DNA of 64,000 nucleotides from Micromonospora fulviviridis (GCF_014648395.1 NZ_BMRA01000002.1:654150-718149); one strand, 5' to 3'; positions 33,350 to 42,835 are shown, numbered from the stretch's first letter. The notes: generated by a model from the letters alone, not told the origin. Translations and numbers: made by a program.

Positions 33350-33974
33350 GGGACATCTGGCTCCGGTTCGTCATGATCGACGACCCGTGCAGAGCATGGT
33401 CTCTTCGAAAGTCGACGGCTTGGCGCAGGTGCTCGCCGGCCTGGCGGAGACCCGACAGGTCATCGTCTTCACCCACAACAACCGGCTACCCGAGGCGGTA
33501 CGCCGGCTGCGCATAGGGGCCACCATCTGGGCCGCTACCCGCCGCGACGAGTCCGTGATCGAGATCCGGAAGAACAGCGACCCGATCGAGCGATACCTGA
33601 GCGAGGCCGCCTCGATCCTCAAGGCCGAGGAACTGGCCGAGACTGCGCGGTCCCCTTGGTGGCCGGCTGCTGCCGCTCAGCGCTGGAAGCAGCCTGCCAC
33701 GAGCGCATCCGACGCGAGCGCATCAGTCGCGGGGAACGGCATGGCGGTGTGGAGGAGCTCATCGAGAAGGCGATGACGCTGAACCAGGTCACGGCCCTGG
33801 CCCTTCTTCGGCGACATGCACGAGGGCGGCAAGATGCTCAGCCGGCTGAACAAATTCGGCGGATGGGCCGGTGACGTGTTCCAGGCCTGCAAGCAGGGGG
33901 CGCACAAGCCCGGGATGTTCGATCTCGAGGTGCTCGTACGGGACACCCGCCGGCTCGCCGAGCAGCTGCGATGA
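33350..33974 (+). pseudogene. Decayed AAA ATPase (SMC/RecF-like), C-terminal remnant
   Basis: Three frames must be joined to read one protein. WLRFVMIDDP (Walker B) is followed, one base off, by SMVSSKVDGLAQVLAGLAET and RQVIVFTHNNRLPEAVRRLR (the D-loop and H-switch of ABC-type ATPases). Then, in another frame, come AGCCRSALEAACHERIRRER and EELIEKAMTLNQVTA. Lastly, in a third, GDMHEGGKMLSRLNKFGGWA runs to the end ...AEQLR at 33974. At least three indels and loss of the N-terminal Walker A half show a dead gene. Its last codons overlap the ATG of the next remnant. Confidence 0.7.
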
Positions 33975-34370
33975 CCGAGACCGCGACTCTGTCTCAAAGC
34001 TGCCTCGACGCGGCCGACCAGCTGCTGACCAGCGTCGTGCGCGGCACACGTGGCGCATGGCCGGGCTTGCGCCCGGCTGCTCCGGCTGGCATTGGAGGCG
34101 GCGATGGACGACTACTGGAGGCGGCTTCATCCCGAAGTCGCTGGCATGCGTGCCCCGTCGCCGCAGTTCCTGATCCTCGACCGCTATGCTGGCCGGCACA
34201 TCGCCGGCCGGGCCGGTTACGCCTGGTCAGCACTGTCCCGCGCGGGTCACCACCACTGCTACGAGCTCGGCCTCATCGCTGGGGAGCTTCGCCGGCTACG
34301 GGAAATCGTGGGCGCAGTAATCAATGACCTCGCTACGCAGACGGAACCGCAACCGAAGGCTGACGCCTGA
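33971..34370 (+). pseudogene. Frameshifted partner gene of the decayed AAA ATPase
   Basis: ATG 33971 overlaps the ATPase remnant stop. The N-terminus reads MTETATLSQSCLDAADQLLT, then near 34068 one base too many shifts the frame. The rest reads ACARLLRLALEAAMDDYWRR, APSPQFLILDRYAGRHIAGR and ...LRREIVGAVINDLA to the stop at 34370. Joined, it is a helical protein of about 130 aa, of the kind seen as a small partner downstream of SMC-like ATPases. One more indel next to an already dead gene supports decay rather than sequencing error. Confidence 0.6.
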
Positions 34371-34477
34371 CGTCCGGTAGCAGCATGAACCTCACCGCGT
34401 GTCATGTGCAGCGGGCCAAGCGTTCGAGGCCTGAGGTGACAGTGCCGTTCACATCCAGGTTTTCATGACGGCCTGAC

Positions 34478-35290
34478 TCAGCGGCCGGACTTACGAACAG
34501 GGGCTGCGCCGTACGTTCCCTGCGGTTGGAGGGATTCGTCCACCGTGTCGATCAACGACCGGACAGCGCCGCTGAAAACTTCGGTCATCAGCTCAGCCAG
34601 CTGCTCGTCATCCAGCGCCTCCAAGCTGACAAGCACGCTCATTCGCCGCAGGCGGAGAGCAGCGACCCGTAGCAGACTGGTGCGAGCGACCTCGGGATAC
34701 CGGTCAGCGAACGCGAGGTGGGCACCTGCGATCGCTCGCGCGGTACGAGGGTTGCTCCCGAGTGATGGCCGCTCGAGCAGTCCGACGGCCTCGTCCTCGA
34801 ACAGCCTGCCGCCCAGGTCCGCTCCAAGGATGTGAACCCTGTGCCAGAGACGGCGGAACACGTTGCGCGGTTGGCCGAGGATTCGTTCATACCTGGGCCG
34901 CCTGTCCGGGTTGGGCCATCGCCAGAAGGCAACGTCAGGCAGCAGGACGAGGCTGAGGAAGGACCACACCTCTTCAGATGCCGCGTCCGCAGGCAGGATC
35001 CGCATCTGCCGGTAGAGCTCCCCGGCCAGCTGTCGGTCGAATTGTGTGGCGGCCTGGCGGGACAAGGCTCCGGGCCAGCCGTTGTCCCGCGCGATTCTGC
35101 GAACCAGCTGCTGTAGCTCACTGAGCTGTTCTGCCGCGACCCGGTTCGGCGCCGTGGGATACCAGGTTGCCCGGGTGTGTGTGGTCTCTGCCTGCGGCGC
35201 GAGCTGCACCGGATCCACCGCGGAGTGGGCGTGCAGGAGCTCTTCGGCGATGCCCGCAGGGAGTCGAGGGTAGGCCCAGAGGACATTCAC
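34478..35290 (-). CDS. DUF6339 family protein
   Basis: This 270-aa protein, MNVLWAYPRLPAGIAEELLH..., matches my recollection of DUF6339 proteins. They are encoded at the end of Z1 helicase/PD-(D/E)XK operons in actinomycetes. Conserved features seen are FLSLVLLPDVAFWRWPN, NVFRRLWHRVHILG and ALRLRRMSVLVSLEALDDEQ. No catalytic motif is obvious; it is helical and probably a structural or specificity subunit. Its ATG overlaps the preceding stop by 4 bp (ATGA). It is the last of five coupled genes on the minus strand. Confidence 0.7.
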   Translation of the reverse strand: MNVLWAYPRLPAGIAEELLHAHSAVDPVQLAPQAETTHTRATWYPTAPNRVAAEQLSELQQLVRRIARDNGWPGALSRQAATQFDRQLAGELYRQMRILPADAASEEVWSFLSLVLLPDVAFWRWPNPDRRPRYERILGQPRNVFRRLWHRVHILGADLGGRLFEDEAVGLLERPSLGSNPRTARAIAGAHLAFADRYPEVARTSLLRVAALRLRRMSVLVSLEALDDEQLAELMTEVFSGAVRSLIDTVDESLQPQGTYGAAPVRKSGR

Positions 35291-36180
35291 CTGTTCACCA
35301 CTCCCAGCGCGGCCTGGATGCGGGCCTCGAACTCGCCTGGATCGCTCTGGCGGTCTCCGCGCAGCTCATTGAGTGTTCGCAACGGAAAGCAGCGACGCAG
35401 CAGGTTCGCGAGCAGATCACCGAGCGTGCCTGACTCGTATCCGCCATCGAGGTCCAGCTCCTCATGGCTGAGGGCGTGCAGGACCAGTTGCCGTGCGGCG
35501 TCATAGCGAATGACGTCGGCCAGGACCTGTGATCTTTCACTGTCGGGCGAGTTGAGGAGCGAAGCTGTAGCCGGGTGATCGGTGTTGAGGTAGAGCCGGA
35601 TGCTGCCGGTGTCAGAGGAGTCAAGATCGGTGCCACAGCTGAGGTACCACATGGCCGGTCGCCCGTCGGCAATGCCGGAGTTGGCGAAGCTTGTCTGCAC
35701 AACTGGGAATCGACTGCCGGATCCCTCCAAGACAGCGATCGTAGTGTCCTGCCAGAGAATGCTGCCCGGGCGGCGGGGGGCGAGACGACCAGCAGCCGGA
35801 TCGGTCTCGGCAAGGACGATCCGTAGACGGAGGTGGAGCTTTCCACCCAGTTCCTCACCGGGAATGTCGGCCATGGCGAGGTTTTGTCCGTCTTCGATGC
35901 CGATGACGGGGCCGGCGCCCCGCGTCCCTGTGCCGGAGGCGTGCCAGGCGATGACGGCGTGCACTCTCGCCCTGCTCGTCAGGGTGCAGTCATCGAGCAG
36001 GGCGGCGAGGTCAACAGAAACCGGCCAGTGCACGGTCAGGTTCTTGAAGTAGTCCCACTCCGGGACCACCCCGCCGGCCAGCATGGTCCTGCCGTCCGCC
36101 GTAGTGATGGTCACTTCTCCGCCGAGGATGCGATCGGTGGCCGGCAGCAGGAACCCGACGCTGAGCGGGCTGTTGCTCAT
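35287..36180 (-). CDS. Uncharacterised subunit of the Z1/GHKL operon
   Basis: This is a 297-aa protein of unknown family. The first about 200 residues are beta-rich (VGFLLPATDRILGGEVTITT, TNSGIADG-like loops, MWYLSCGTDLDSSDTGSIRL). The C-terminus is helical (DAARQLVLHALSHEELDL). There is no signal peptide, metal site or P-loop. It overlaps both neighbours by 4 bp, so it is stoichiometrically coupled to the GHKL ATPase before it and DUF6339 after it. A scaffold or DNA-recognition role in the same complex is inferred only from this coupling. Confidence 0.65.
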   Translation of the reverse strand: MSNSPLSVGFLLPATDRILGGEVTITTADGRTMLAGGVVPEWDYFKNLTVHWPVSVDLAALLDDCTLTSRARVHAVIAWHASGTGTRGAGPVIGIEDGQNLAMADIPGEELGGKLHLRLRIVLAETDPAAGRLAPRRPGSILWQDTTIAVLEGSGSRFPVVQTSFANSGIADGRPAMWYLSCGTDLDSSDTGSIRLYLNTDHPATASLLNSPDSERSQVLADVIRYDAARQLVLHALSHEELDLDGGYESGTLGDLLANLLRRCFPLRTLNELRGDRQSDPGEFEARIQAALGVVNR

Positions 36181-38132
36181 GCCGCCCCCACTTCCGTTCG
36201 TACTGTCACCGTGACAGCGGCATCGTTCGGCTGGGTGACGCGAATACTCCAGGCCGTCGGGGTCGCCGGGGTGACAGTGAGTCGACTACCGGGCTGGAAT
36301 TCGCCGGTGTCCCTGCTTCGCCATCCGATGACCGTGACCCGGACGCCATCATCCGCCTTCTCGGGCCGGCCGTCCGCCACAGCGATGAGTGGGTCCGCGA
36401 CGAGGACCACCCCGTCGCCCGCTGACCGCGTGTCGAGGTCGACCGCGAAATCGGCACACGGGACGCCGTTGGGCATCAGGGCGGGCTGCGCCTGCGGGTG
36501 GAAGCGGACAGTGACGCTGCCCCGCCTGGGTGCTGGAACCGAACGCCCGCGTTCATCCTGTCCCCGCCCCACGTCAGGTCCCGGTCCGGATCTGCGTTCC
36601 TCGGGGGTAGTTCGCGATCCGTTGGGGGACCGATGGTCGGATGCATCGACGGGGGAAACGTCCGCTCTGCCACCGGCACGGGGGGCGGGAATGCGCGGGT
36701 CCGTGCCGCCGGGCTGCGTATCGAGCAGGGAACCCAGCAGCGAGGCCAGTCGGGTGATGCCGGGACCGTTTTCCGCGTCGACCATCTCCGCACGATCCGC
36801 TCCTCGCCGGTCTTTGAAGATCCGGTCGATGTGGTTCAGAGCCTGACTCACCGGGTTTCTTGCAAATCGCTGGCGCTGCGCCAGACGGGGCTGCCACCGG
36901 TCATGAGTTGGCGGCTCGGCGGCCGCGAAGTCGTCGTTCAGCTCTGGATCGGCGATGAAGACACCTGTGATGGCCTGCCCTGACGCGTCCGCCGTGACGT
37001 CGCGGTAGTCAACGACCATGCGCGGCCCCCGCATGAGGGCGATCTGGGCATCCGCCCGCTCGTGTGCTCCGGCGGCGCCGGGCAGGTGAGTCCGCCAGGC
37101 CAGAACCCCCAACCGTTGCACCGGTCGGGACCCAAGGACCTCCTGCACATTCCAGGGATAAGAGGTGGGCGTTGCAGCAGTTCCCCTCAAGACCGTCTCG
37201 CAACGGCGGTACGCCTCGACGAAGTGTTTGAGGCGCTGGTCGGTTGCCGGATCCGGTGCCGGGACTGCTTGACCGTTGCAGGTGACCTCGACCGTCAACC
37301 TCGGTCGTCCACCGGTCGGCGCCGTCAGGTGGGGCCATGCGTAGTCAGCGGCCGCCTGACCGAGGGCGTCGATCACCTGCCGCAGGCTGTCGTCCTCGTC
37401 GATCCGGGGCGCCAGGATCATGATTGTCGTCCCGGTCGCACCGGCTTGGAGGCGGTTCATACCCAACGCGAGCGCGAGCCGCTCGGCAGGCTCTCCGGTC
37501 AGTGGCTCTGCGCCGCTCTCCGGGTCCGGCACGCCCCACCAGTGCCGGCCGGTGAACGTCCTTCCCTCGAAGTCGTACGGCCTGGTCAAGGCCATCGCGA
37601 TGAGCCGCGACACGGGCCTGTCTTCAACTTGCGTGCGGGTGAAGATGACGACCGTGGCGCAGGAGCTGGCTTCGAAGAGAACGGCCTTGCCGTAGCCGTA
37701 GGTCCCGCCGTCGTAGCCTTTGGCCGGGTCGCGTCCGATGTTGCGCACCAGGTCGACAAAATCCCGCCTGCCGCTGCTCACCTGGTCCGCGCGAGTGGGA
37801 CCGCCGAGGCCCCGGGTGCCCGTGTCAGTGACGGTGAGCACGTCGATCGGTTCGCGGCGGAGGAGAGTCCCGAGCTCAGAGCCCACCGGTCGGTCCCGGA
37901 GGAGGTCGCACCGCAAGGAGTCGTACTGGCCGTCGGTCAGGCGCCACGCGTCGACGGCGAATGTCACTCCTTCGCTGGCATCGGCCCGCGCGTCCCAGCT
38001 GTTCTGCAGCGTCTCCCGCAGGAAAAGCTGCCAGAAGTCCATGGAAAAGGTGCCAAGCGTGCGGCGAGCGGAGTGCGCATCGATGCCGCCGTAGGGCGGG
38101 AACGGCTCCGCGAACATGCCGAGTGAGGTCAT
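36177..38132 (-). CDS. GHKL-fold ATPase (third of the island), with C-terminal beta-rich region
   Basis: This is a 651-aa protein. The Bergerat ATP site is visible: N-box RETLQNSWDAR (39-49), G1 box DTGTRGLGG (103-111), G2 box GGTYGYGKAVLF (142-153) and a GATGTTIMIL strand. Unlike the two MORC-like ATPases at 42836 and 46443 it lacks their VDNS-type N-box, so it belongs to another GHKL branch. A disordered Pro/Arg/Asp stretch (about 485-545) links to a beta-rich C-terminal domain. It overlaps the PD-(D/E)XK gene and the next gene by 4 bp each. ATP-driven clamping on DNA is the expected role. Confidence 0.8.
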   Translation of the reverse strand: MTSLGMFAEPFPPYGGIDAHSARRTLGTFSMDFWQLFLRETLQNSWDARADASEGVTFAVDAWRLTDGQYDSLRCDLLRDRPVGSELGTLLRREPIDVLTVTDTGTRGLGGPTRADQVSSGRRDFVDLVRNIGRDPAKGYDGGTYGYGKAVLFEASSCATVVIFTRTQVEDRPVSRLIAMALTRPYDFEGRTFTGRHWWGVPDPESGAEPLTGEPAERLALALGMNRLQAGATGTTIMILAPRIDEDDSLRQVIDALGQAAADYAWPHLTAPTGGRPRLTVEVTCNGQAVPAPDPATDQRLKHFVEAYRRCETVLRGTAATPTSYPWNVQEVLGSRPVQRLGVLAWRTHLPGAAGAHERADAQIALMRGPRMVVDYRDVTADASGQAITGVFIADPELNDDFAAAEPPTHDRWQPRLAQRQRFARNPVSQALNHIDRIFKDRRGADRAEMVDAENGPGITRLASLLGSLLDTQPGGTDPRIPAPRAGGRADVSPVDASDHRSPNGSRTTPEERRSGPGPDVGRGQDERGRSVPAPRRGSVTVRFHPQAQPALMPNGVPCADFAVDLDTRSAGDGVVLVADPLIAVADGRPEKADDGVRVTVIGWRSRDTGEFQPGSRLTVTPATPTAWSIRVTQPNDAAVTVTVRTEVGAA

Positions 38133-39127
38133 CGCTTCCCCAACAGGTCGTCAATCGCCTGGCTGGTGTCGCTCTGCCCGGGCACGGCGGTCAGGTCGAG
38201 TGTGTATCTCATCCGCAGTATGTGATCGAGAACTTTTGGATCGGCAAATGATCCGTGGGTGATCCGAGGAAACCCGGGACGGTTGACCAGGTAGATGCGC
38301 CGCTGCCGCAGGCCGTAGCGGACGCGTTTGTAAGCGGCGGAATCCGCCGTCCGGTAGCCGAGGGATGCCAGCCTGGTCAGTAGGGCGTGCCGGTCGGCTC
38401 CGACGCCGAGCAGGCGGTCGACCGCATCCGGGACACTGTCGCCGTCGCCGTCGCCGCGTTCGAGCTGTTCAATGTAGAGGTACAGATGCGTGCCGGGCCG
38501 CTCCTCGAGCTGTCCGACACCGTGAATCTCCACCTGGAGTCGCTCCCGGGCGCTGGTGGACTTGACCTCGACACTCGCGCCGATTCCGGTGAAGTCGGCG
38601 CGCGCGGCATCCGGCCCTGTCCAGAGCCGCACCGCGGCATCCGGGTCCCGCTCGGCGACCTGTTCCATCAAATGAAGTTCGGCCAACAGCCCGGCGAGTG
38701 CATCCATCCCCAGCAGCGGACTGTCGCTGGGCGAGAGAAGGTCTCGCCACCTGTCCAGTACGGTGAGGCAGACGAAGCCCGGTTGCGTTGGGCTGCCTGC
38801 GAGGCGACCGATCATCTCGTCCGTCAGCTCTGCGAAAAGGTCGTGCAGGTGATCCAGTTCGCAGACAACGTCCTGATACCGCGTGGGCATCGCCCCTGGC
38901 CCTTCGACAAGCCGCCGTGTGGTGAGGGTGACGCCCCGGCTGCTGGCGTCCTCGACGCCACGCTCGTCTTCACCCAGGGGCACCAAGAGGTGCCATCGGC
39001 CCCGGGAATCGATCCCATGGGCGATGGCTCCCGCGGCGACCCGGGTGTCACTGCGGCGTATGCGCAGGTCGGCCGGGAGCCCTGCCCCCTCGAGGAGGCC
39101 GAAGATCTCCTCTGCGCGGTCAGCCAT
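38129..39127 (-). CDS. PD-(D/E)XK motif nuclease (DUF4420 type), copy A
   Basis: This 332-aa protein has the DUF4420 layout. After an N-terminal beta region comes LLGMDALAGLLAELHLME, then WTGPDAARADFTGIGASVEV with the catalytic Asp and the ExK of VEVKST near residue 187. The C-terminal half (about 215-330) is mixed. The nuclease is probably the cutting subunit next to the Z1 helicase. ATG 39127 overlaps the Z1 stop by 8 bp. It is a distant paralogue of 50779-51786, with the ExK at almost the same position. Confidence 0.8.
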   Translation of the reverse strand: MADRAEEIFGLLEGAGLPADLRIRRSDTRVAAGAIAHGIDSRGRWHLLVPLGEDERGVEDASSRGVTLTTRRLVEGPGAMPTRYQDVVCELDHLHDLFAELTDEMIGRLAGSPTQPGFVCLTVLDRWRDLLSPSDSPLLGMDALAGLLAELHLMEQVAERDPDAAVRLWTGPDAARADFTGIGASVEVKSTSARERLQVEIHGVGQLEERPGTHLYLYIEQLERGDGDGDSVPDAVDRLLGVGADRHALLTRLASLGYRTADSAAYKRVRYGLRQRRIYLVNRPGFPRITHGSFADPKVLDHILRMRYTLDLTAVPGQSDTSQAIDDLLGKR

Positions 39128-41864
39128 CGGCTCGGCCCGCCGCGTTTTCCTCGCCGGCGCGTTCGTCCTCCGCGTCGAGGGCCTCGACGTCGATGACGTC
39201 AACCCCTTCCGCTGGCGGTGCGATGCCCGACAGATCCACCGAGACGTAGTCCTGCTCCTCCGGCCCCCATGCTTCAGGGAAGAACAGGCCCACACCGATG
39301 ATGTGTTGCTCGGCCCGCAGATCGACCCGCGGATATTTTCCCCTTGTGTGAGACTCGTCGACCGAGTCCCGGCTGATCGGGTAGAGACACAACAGGCCGA
39401 CCGGCCCCAGCTCCCCGTCGCGGAGAACCCGCAACCGATCGTCGGTGGGTTCACCGTCGAGTCGGGCCCGGATTTCTGCGACGGTTCCCGGGAGGTCGGC
39501 GACCCGGTCCCACGTCGATACCAGAGACTTGATGTCGGCATAGGTGTCCGGGGTCCTCAGCCGGCTGCGGTTGATGAGATTGACTCTGCAGCCGCCCAGG
39601 TCCATGTGTCCGACTCGGTCCCGTTCCTGGCCGACCACGACGACGTTCCAGTTTCGGAGCGCGCCGTGAGCGTTCTGCTTTCGGATGTAGTCCCGCAGAG
39701 CCTGAGAGCGCAGGTTGGGGCTCCGCTCGTGGAACTCGTAGTCATTGAGGAACTTCAGCACCAGGTCGGCCGGCACGGAGCGCAGCAGACGGCGGCCGGC
39801 CCGTGCGGTGACCTCCGTCACGCCGGGCGTCACCGCAGCACTCCGGAGCAGCCGGTCGGCTGCGGTGATGTTGTGCTTCAGCCAGTTCCCATCACGATGA
39901 TGAAACTTGATCGTCTGTGCCACCTGGCAGCTGTAGCTGTTCCTGACTGTGATGCCCGCGCGCATCTTCGCCGCAGACGTCACGGCCAGCGAGGGATGCT
40001 TGCGTATCTTGACGGCAAGCTGGTGGGGCGTCAGGTGTTCGTCCTCGTAGCGGCGTATCTGCTGGCGAATCTCCGCCTCAACAGTGGCCAGGTCGATGAA
40101 CCAGGATGCGAGCTCGTTGGTCATCCAGATCCGAGGCAGATCCTGGTAGCCCGGGCGGTACCCGAACCAGCGTCCCATCTGCAGGAGCGTGTCGTAGGCG
40201 GATGCGGCCCGGACGAAGTAGCTGCAGACCAGGCCCTCCAGCGTGAGACCGCGCGCGAGGGTGTTGCCGCCGATGGCGACGGCGGTCACCGGGGCATCGC
40301 CATAGACCAGCCGATCGCCTGACTGATAGTTGTCGATCACGACGCCGATGTGGTCGAGAACCGGCATGATGTTGCCGGCCACCTCTTCCCACGGAACCGG
40401 GGCCAACCCCATGGCCGCAGCCGGTAGCCGCTCGGTCTCGTTCCGCCAGTCCTGCCGAAGCTGGTCCCAGGCCACCCGGTCATCGGCACGCAGGTCCTCG
40501 GCCAAGCGCTCCAGATGATCTGCCACCGACACCGCGAGGCGCTGGTGAGCGACGGCCCGCATCGATGTGTGGATGAGCATCGTCGAATCGGTAGGCGTCC
40601 CCTCGCGGTGGCGCCGCGCGGCGGTCGCGAGAACGAACCACCGCAGGGCAGCGGCAAGGCTGGACGGCACCCCCGGATGCCAGCTGTCCACCGAGTCCCT
40701 GCTCCGTGGCGGCTGAACCTCCGGCACCTCGCCGTCCGGTACCTCCCGGATCACGTCCAAGCCCTGGTCGGGCTTGCCATCCTCATGGGCGAGCAGGTCC
40801 CGTCCGAAAATCGTCTCCGCGCCGAAGTAGTCGTCCGGGCACGGGAGATCGACGACGAAATCCCGAGGGTAGAGGTCATCCGGTACCGAGGGGTCGATCA
40901 ACAGGTTCGCGAAGGGCGTGGCCGTGTATGCCAGGTAGGCGACCTTGGGCTTGTTCAGGATCCTTCGTATGAGCCAGTTGATCCTGGATTGCCGACCGCG
41001 GCTTCCGACGTCGATGCTTGCCTGGTCCGCCTCATCGTCGATCAACACGATCGGACAGTCGCGCAGGACACTGCCAGCTGCGTCCAGGAACTCGGCCAGC
41101 CGCCGCAGGCGGTACGGATTCTTCTTCACCACCGCCAGCAGCCGGTGCTCCGGGTTGCCGAGCAGGTTTGCTGCGTTCCGGGGATTGGCGTCAAAGTCGG
41201 ACCAGCTGCCCGTCAACAGGTGCCATCGGCCATGGGCGTCGCCGACGAGCATCTTCTCGAGACGCTGCTGGGTCTGCGAGCGCAGGTTGTCAGTGATCCC
41301 CGACAACACGATGACGAGGCGATAGCCGACATCGCACATCTTGGCGACGACGGACATGAAGTTGGTGGTTTTCCCGCTCTGCACGTGACCGAGGACAAGC
41401 CCACGTGCGCTGATCTCGACGTCGCCTGGGCGCGGCAGCAATGACACAATCTTGGTGGATGAGGCGTTGATCGAGTCCAAAGGCTCTCCCCGCAGACCCG
41501 ACTTTGCCAGTCGCTGCTGCAACGCCGGCCAGAAAAGATCTCCCGGCTGAGGGCCGGCATACCATCGGCCTGTCAGCCTTTCGTTGTCGACCAGGGACCG
41601 AGGATCCCGTAGCTCGCGGACTCGTCCCGTCTGCGTCTCAAAGGTGAGCACGGCGCGATCCAGGATGTGCGCCGGGACCCACCGGCCGAGCTGGCGACGG
41701 ACTGCCTGGATTGTTCCGCCTCCGTAGACGTTCCGGGAGATCTGCGCAACGAGGTCGAGCAGCTCGTCCTCGGGCACATCTTCAATCAATTGGAACCCCC
41801 AGTTCATCAATGCCGCGGGCGTGGGCAAGCGGCGTCTGGCCGGCTCCTGTCCTTCCTGCTCCAA
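39120..41864 (-). CDS. Z1-domain SF2 helicase, copy A
   Basis: This 914-aa protein has Walker A LGHVQSGKTTNF (about 158-169), then LRSQTQQRLEKML, and Walker B VLIDDEADQASID (about 275-286). YTATPFANLLIDP follows, and the Z1 domain carries GGNTLARGLTLEGLVCSYFV with the arginine-finger motif QMGRWFGYRPGYQDL (about 565-580). These are the signatures of Z1-domain ATPases of 5mC restriction systems. It is the first gene of the five-gene minus-strand operon. It is divergent from Vsr across a 453-bp region with the shared GGTCC-N8-GGACC element. ATP-dependent translocation or remodelling of DNA is expected. Confidence 0.88.
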   Translation of the reverse strand: MEQEGQEPARRRLPTPAALMNWGFQLIEDVPEDELLDLVAQISRNVYGGGTIQAVRRQLGRWVPAHILDRAVLTFETQTGRVRELRDPRSLVDNERLTGRWYAGPQPGDLFWPALQQRLAKSGLRGEPLDSINASSTKIVSLLPRPGDVEISARGLVLGHVQSGKTTNFMSVVAKMCDVGYRLVIVLSGITDNLRSQTQQRLEKMLVGDAHGRWHLLTGSWSDFDANPRNAANLLGNPEHRLLAVVKKNPYRLRRLAEFLDAAGSVLRDCPIVLIDDEADQASIDVGSRGRQSRINWLIRRILNKPKVAYLAYTATPFANLLIDPSVPDDLYPRDFVVDLPCPDDYFGAETIFGRDLLAHEDGKPDQGLDVIREVPDGEVPEVQPPRSRDSVDSWHPGVPSSLAAALRWFVLATAARRHREGTPTDSTMLIHTSMRAVAHQRLAVSVADHLERLAEDLRADDRVAWDQLRQDWRNETERLPAAAMGLAPVPWEEVAGNIMPVLDHIGVVIDNYQSGDRLVYGDAPVTAVAIGGNTLARGLTLEGLVCSYFVRAASAYDTLLQMGRWFGYRPGYQDLPRIWMTNELASWFIDLATVEAEIRQQIRRYEDEHLTPHQLAVKIRKHPSLAVTSAAKMRAGITVRNSYSCQVAQTIKFHHRDGNWLKHNITAADRLLRSAAVTPGVTEVTARAGRRLLRSVPADLVLKFLNDYEFHERSPNLRSQALRDYIRKQNAHGALRNWNVVVVGQERDRVGHMDLGGCRVNLINRSRLRTPDTYADIKSLVSTWDRVADLPGTVAEIRARLDGEPTDDRLRVLRDGELGPVGLLCLYPISRDSVDESHTRGKYPRVDLRAEQHIIGVGLFFPEAWGPEEQDYVSVDLSGIAPPAEGVDVIDVEALDAEDERAGEENAAGRADG

Positions 41865-42317
41865 GCGATCGACGCATTCGAGCGAGCGCTCCGGGACAAA
41901 GTACGACCATCGACATCGATGCTCGCCCGCCAGCTCGACTGGGACGTTCCGCAGGAGAGGTCGGCTGCCTCTCTCCGAATACGTAAGTCACGTGGTCGTC
42001 GCGGGAGCCAGCTTCAGACAGCAGGCCCCGTACGTCCGCCGGACACAACTGCGGTTCCGGCCCGGGCCGCATCCTCCCACCTCCCCACTGGCGGTTCCCG
42101 CACGATACCGCCAACGGTCCCATCTGCGGGACCCCTGAATGATCAACCGTTCAGGCGATTCCTGCTGCCCTCCGAGGGCGGTCCATCCTCAGGTGCTGAT
42201 CGCCCGGACGCAACGGCACGAAAGGGCAGGCACGGGCTCCCGGCAGTGAGGTTGTCCGGGCGGGGTGATAGGGATGGACTCGGAGGCGGCACTCCTCGGC
42301 GGCGAGAGGTGGGACAA
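41865..42317. other. Divergent promoter region between Z1 copy A and Vsr
   Basis: This 453-bp region has no supported gene. It holds the 42077-42133 element shared with the HNH promoter region, a hairpin-like GAGAG...CTCTC near 41955, and CTGAA-N10-TTCAG at 42135-42154. A GAGAGGTGGG ribosome site stands just before the Vsr ATG. No clear -10/-35 pair was found. Confidence 0.5.
42077..42133 (+). promoter_or_regulatory. Shared upstream element with GGTCC-N8-GGACC inverted repeat (copy 1)
   Basis: Box 1 is CCACCTCCCCACTGGCGGTT (42077-42096). The inverted repeat GGTCC - CATCTGCG - GGACC lies at 42116-42133 (outer arms extend to GGTCCC/GGGACC). The same two boxes, the same spacing and the same order occur at 62667-62722. 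They are about 185 bp before Vsr and 213 bp before Z1 copy A. A common repressor or activator site is the simplest reading. Confidence 0.6.
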
Positions 42318-42794
42318 ATGGGCGGGCGGAGGTTGAGATCGCCTGCCGCTCGCCGTCCTGCCCCTCTGAGCGCGGCTGTCTCGAACCAGATGAAGCGGAT
42401 GGGGCGCGCATCGACAAAGCCGGAGCTGCTCATCAGGAGGGAGCTTCACCGCCGGGGTCTCCGGTTCAGGATCAACCATCCAGCACTGCCCGGACGCCCC
42501 GACATTGTCTTCACCAGAGCCCGTCTGGCCGTCTTCGTCGACGGCTGTTTTTGGCACCGGTGCCCTCAGCACGGCGTGATGCCCAAGAACAACCGCGAGT
42601 GGTGGGAGGCGAAGCTGCAGCGCAACGTCGAGCGGGACCGGGAGAAGGACACGGCGCTGTCAGCGCTGGGCTGGCAGGTCCGCCACTTCTGGGAGCACGA
42701 GGACCCAGCCGCAGTCGCCAGCGAGATTGATCAGACATGGCGGCAGCTGCTCACCACGCCGAAGCCTGACTCAAGATCAACACAGGATGTGTGA
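42318..42794 (+). CDS. vsr: Very short patch repair endonuclease (Vsr)
   Basis: This 158-aa protein starts at ATG 42318, behind GAGAGGTGGGACAA. It has the Vsr core: SNQMKRMGRASTKPELLIRR, GLRFRINHPALPGRPDIVF (metal-binding Asp), VDGCFWHRCPQHGV (His), WWEAKLQRNVERD and GWQVRHFWEH. Vsr nicks the T strand at T:G mismatches that arise when 5-methylcytosine is deaminated, so it normally accompanies a C5 methyltransferase, here the one at 44158-46107. It is the first gene of a unit with the GHKL ATPase 41 bp downstream. Confidence 0.9.
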   Translation: MGGRRLRSPAARRPAPLSAAVSNQMKRMGRASTKPELLIRRELHRRGLRFRINHPALPGRPDIVFTRARLAVFVDGCFWHRCPQHGVMPKNNREWWEAKLQRNVERDREKDTALSALGWQVRHFWEHEDPAAVASEIDQTWRQLLTTPKPDSRSTQDV

Positions 42795-42835
42795 CATCCT
42801 GGTCCTCTTCCCGACGACTTGACGGAGGTGGGCAG

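Noticed and set aside
42791..42835. GTG 42791 as the start of GHKL copy 1 (overlapping the vsr stop)
   Set aside because: ATG 42836 has a good GGAGGTGGG site and begins just before the conserved region; the 15 extra residues have no motif.
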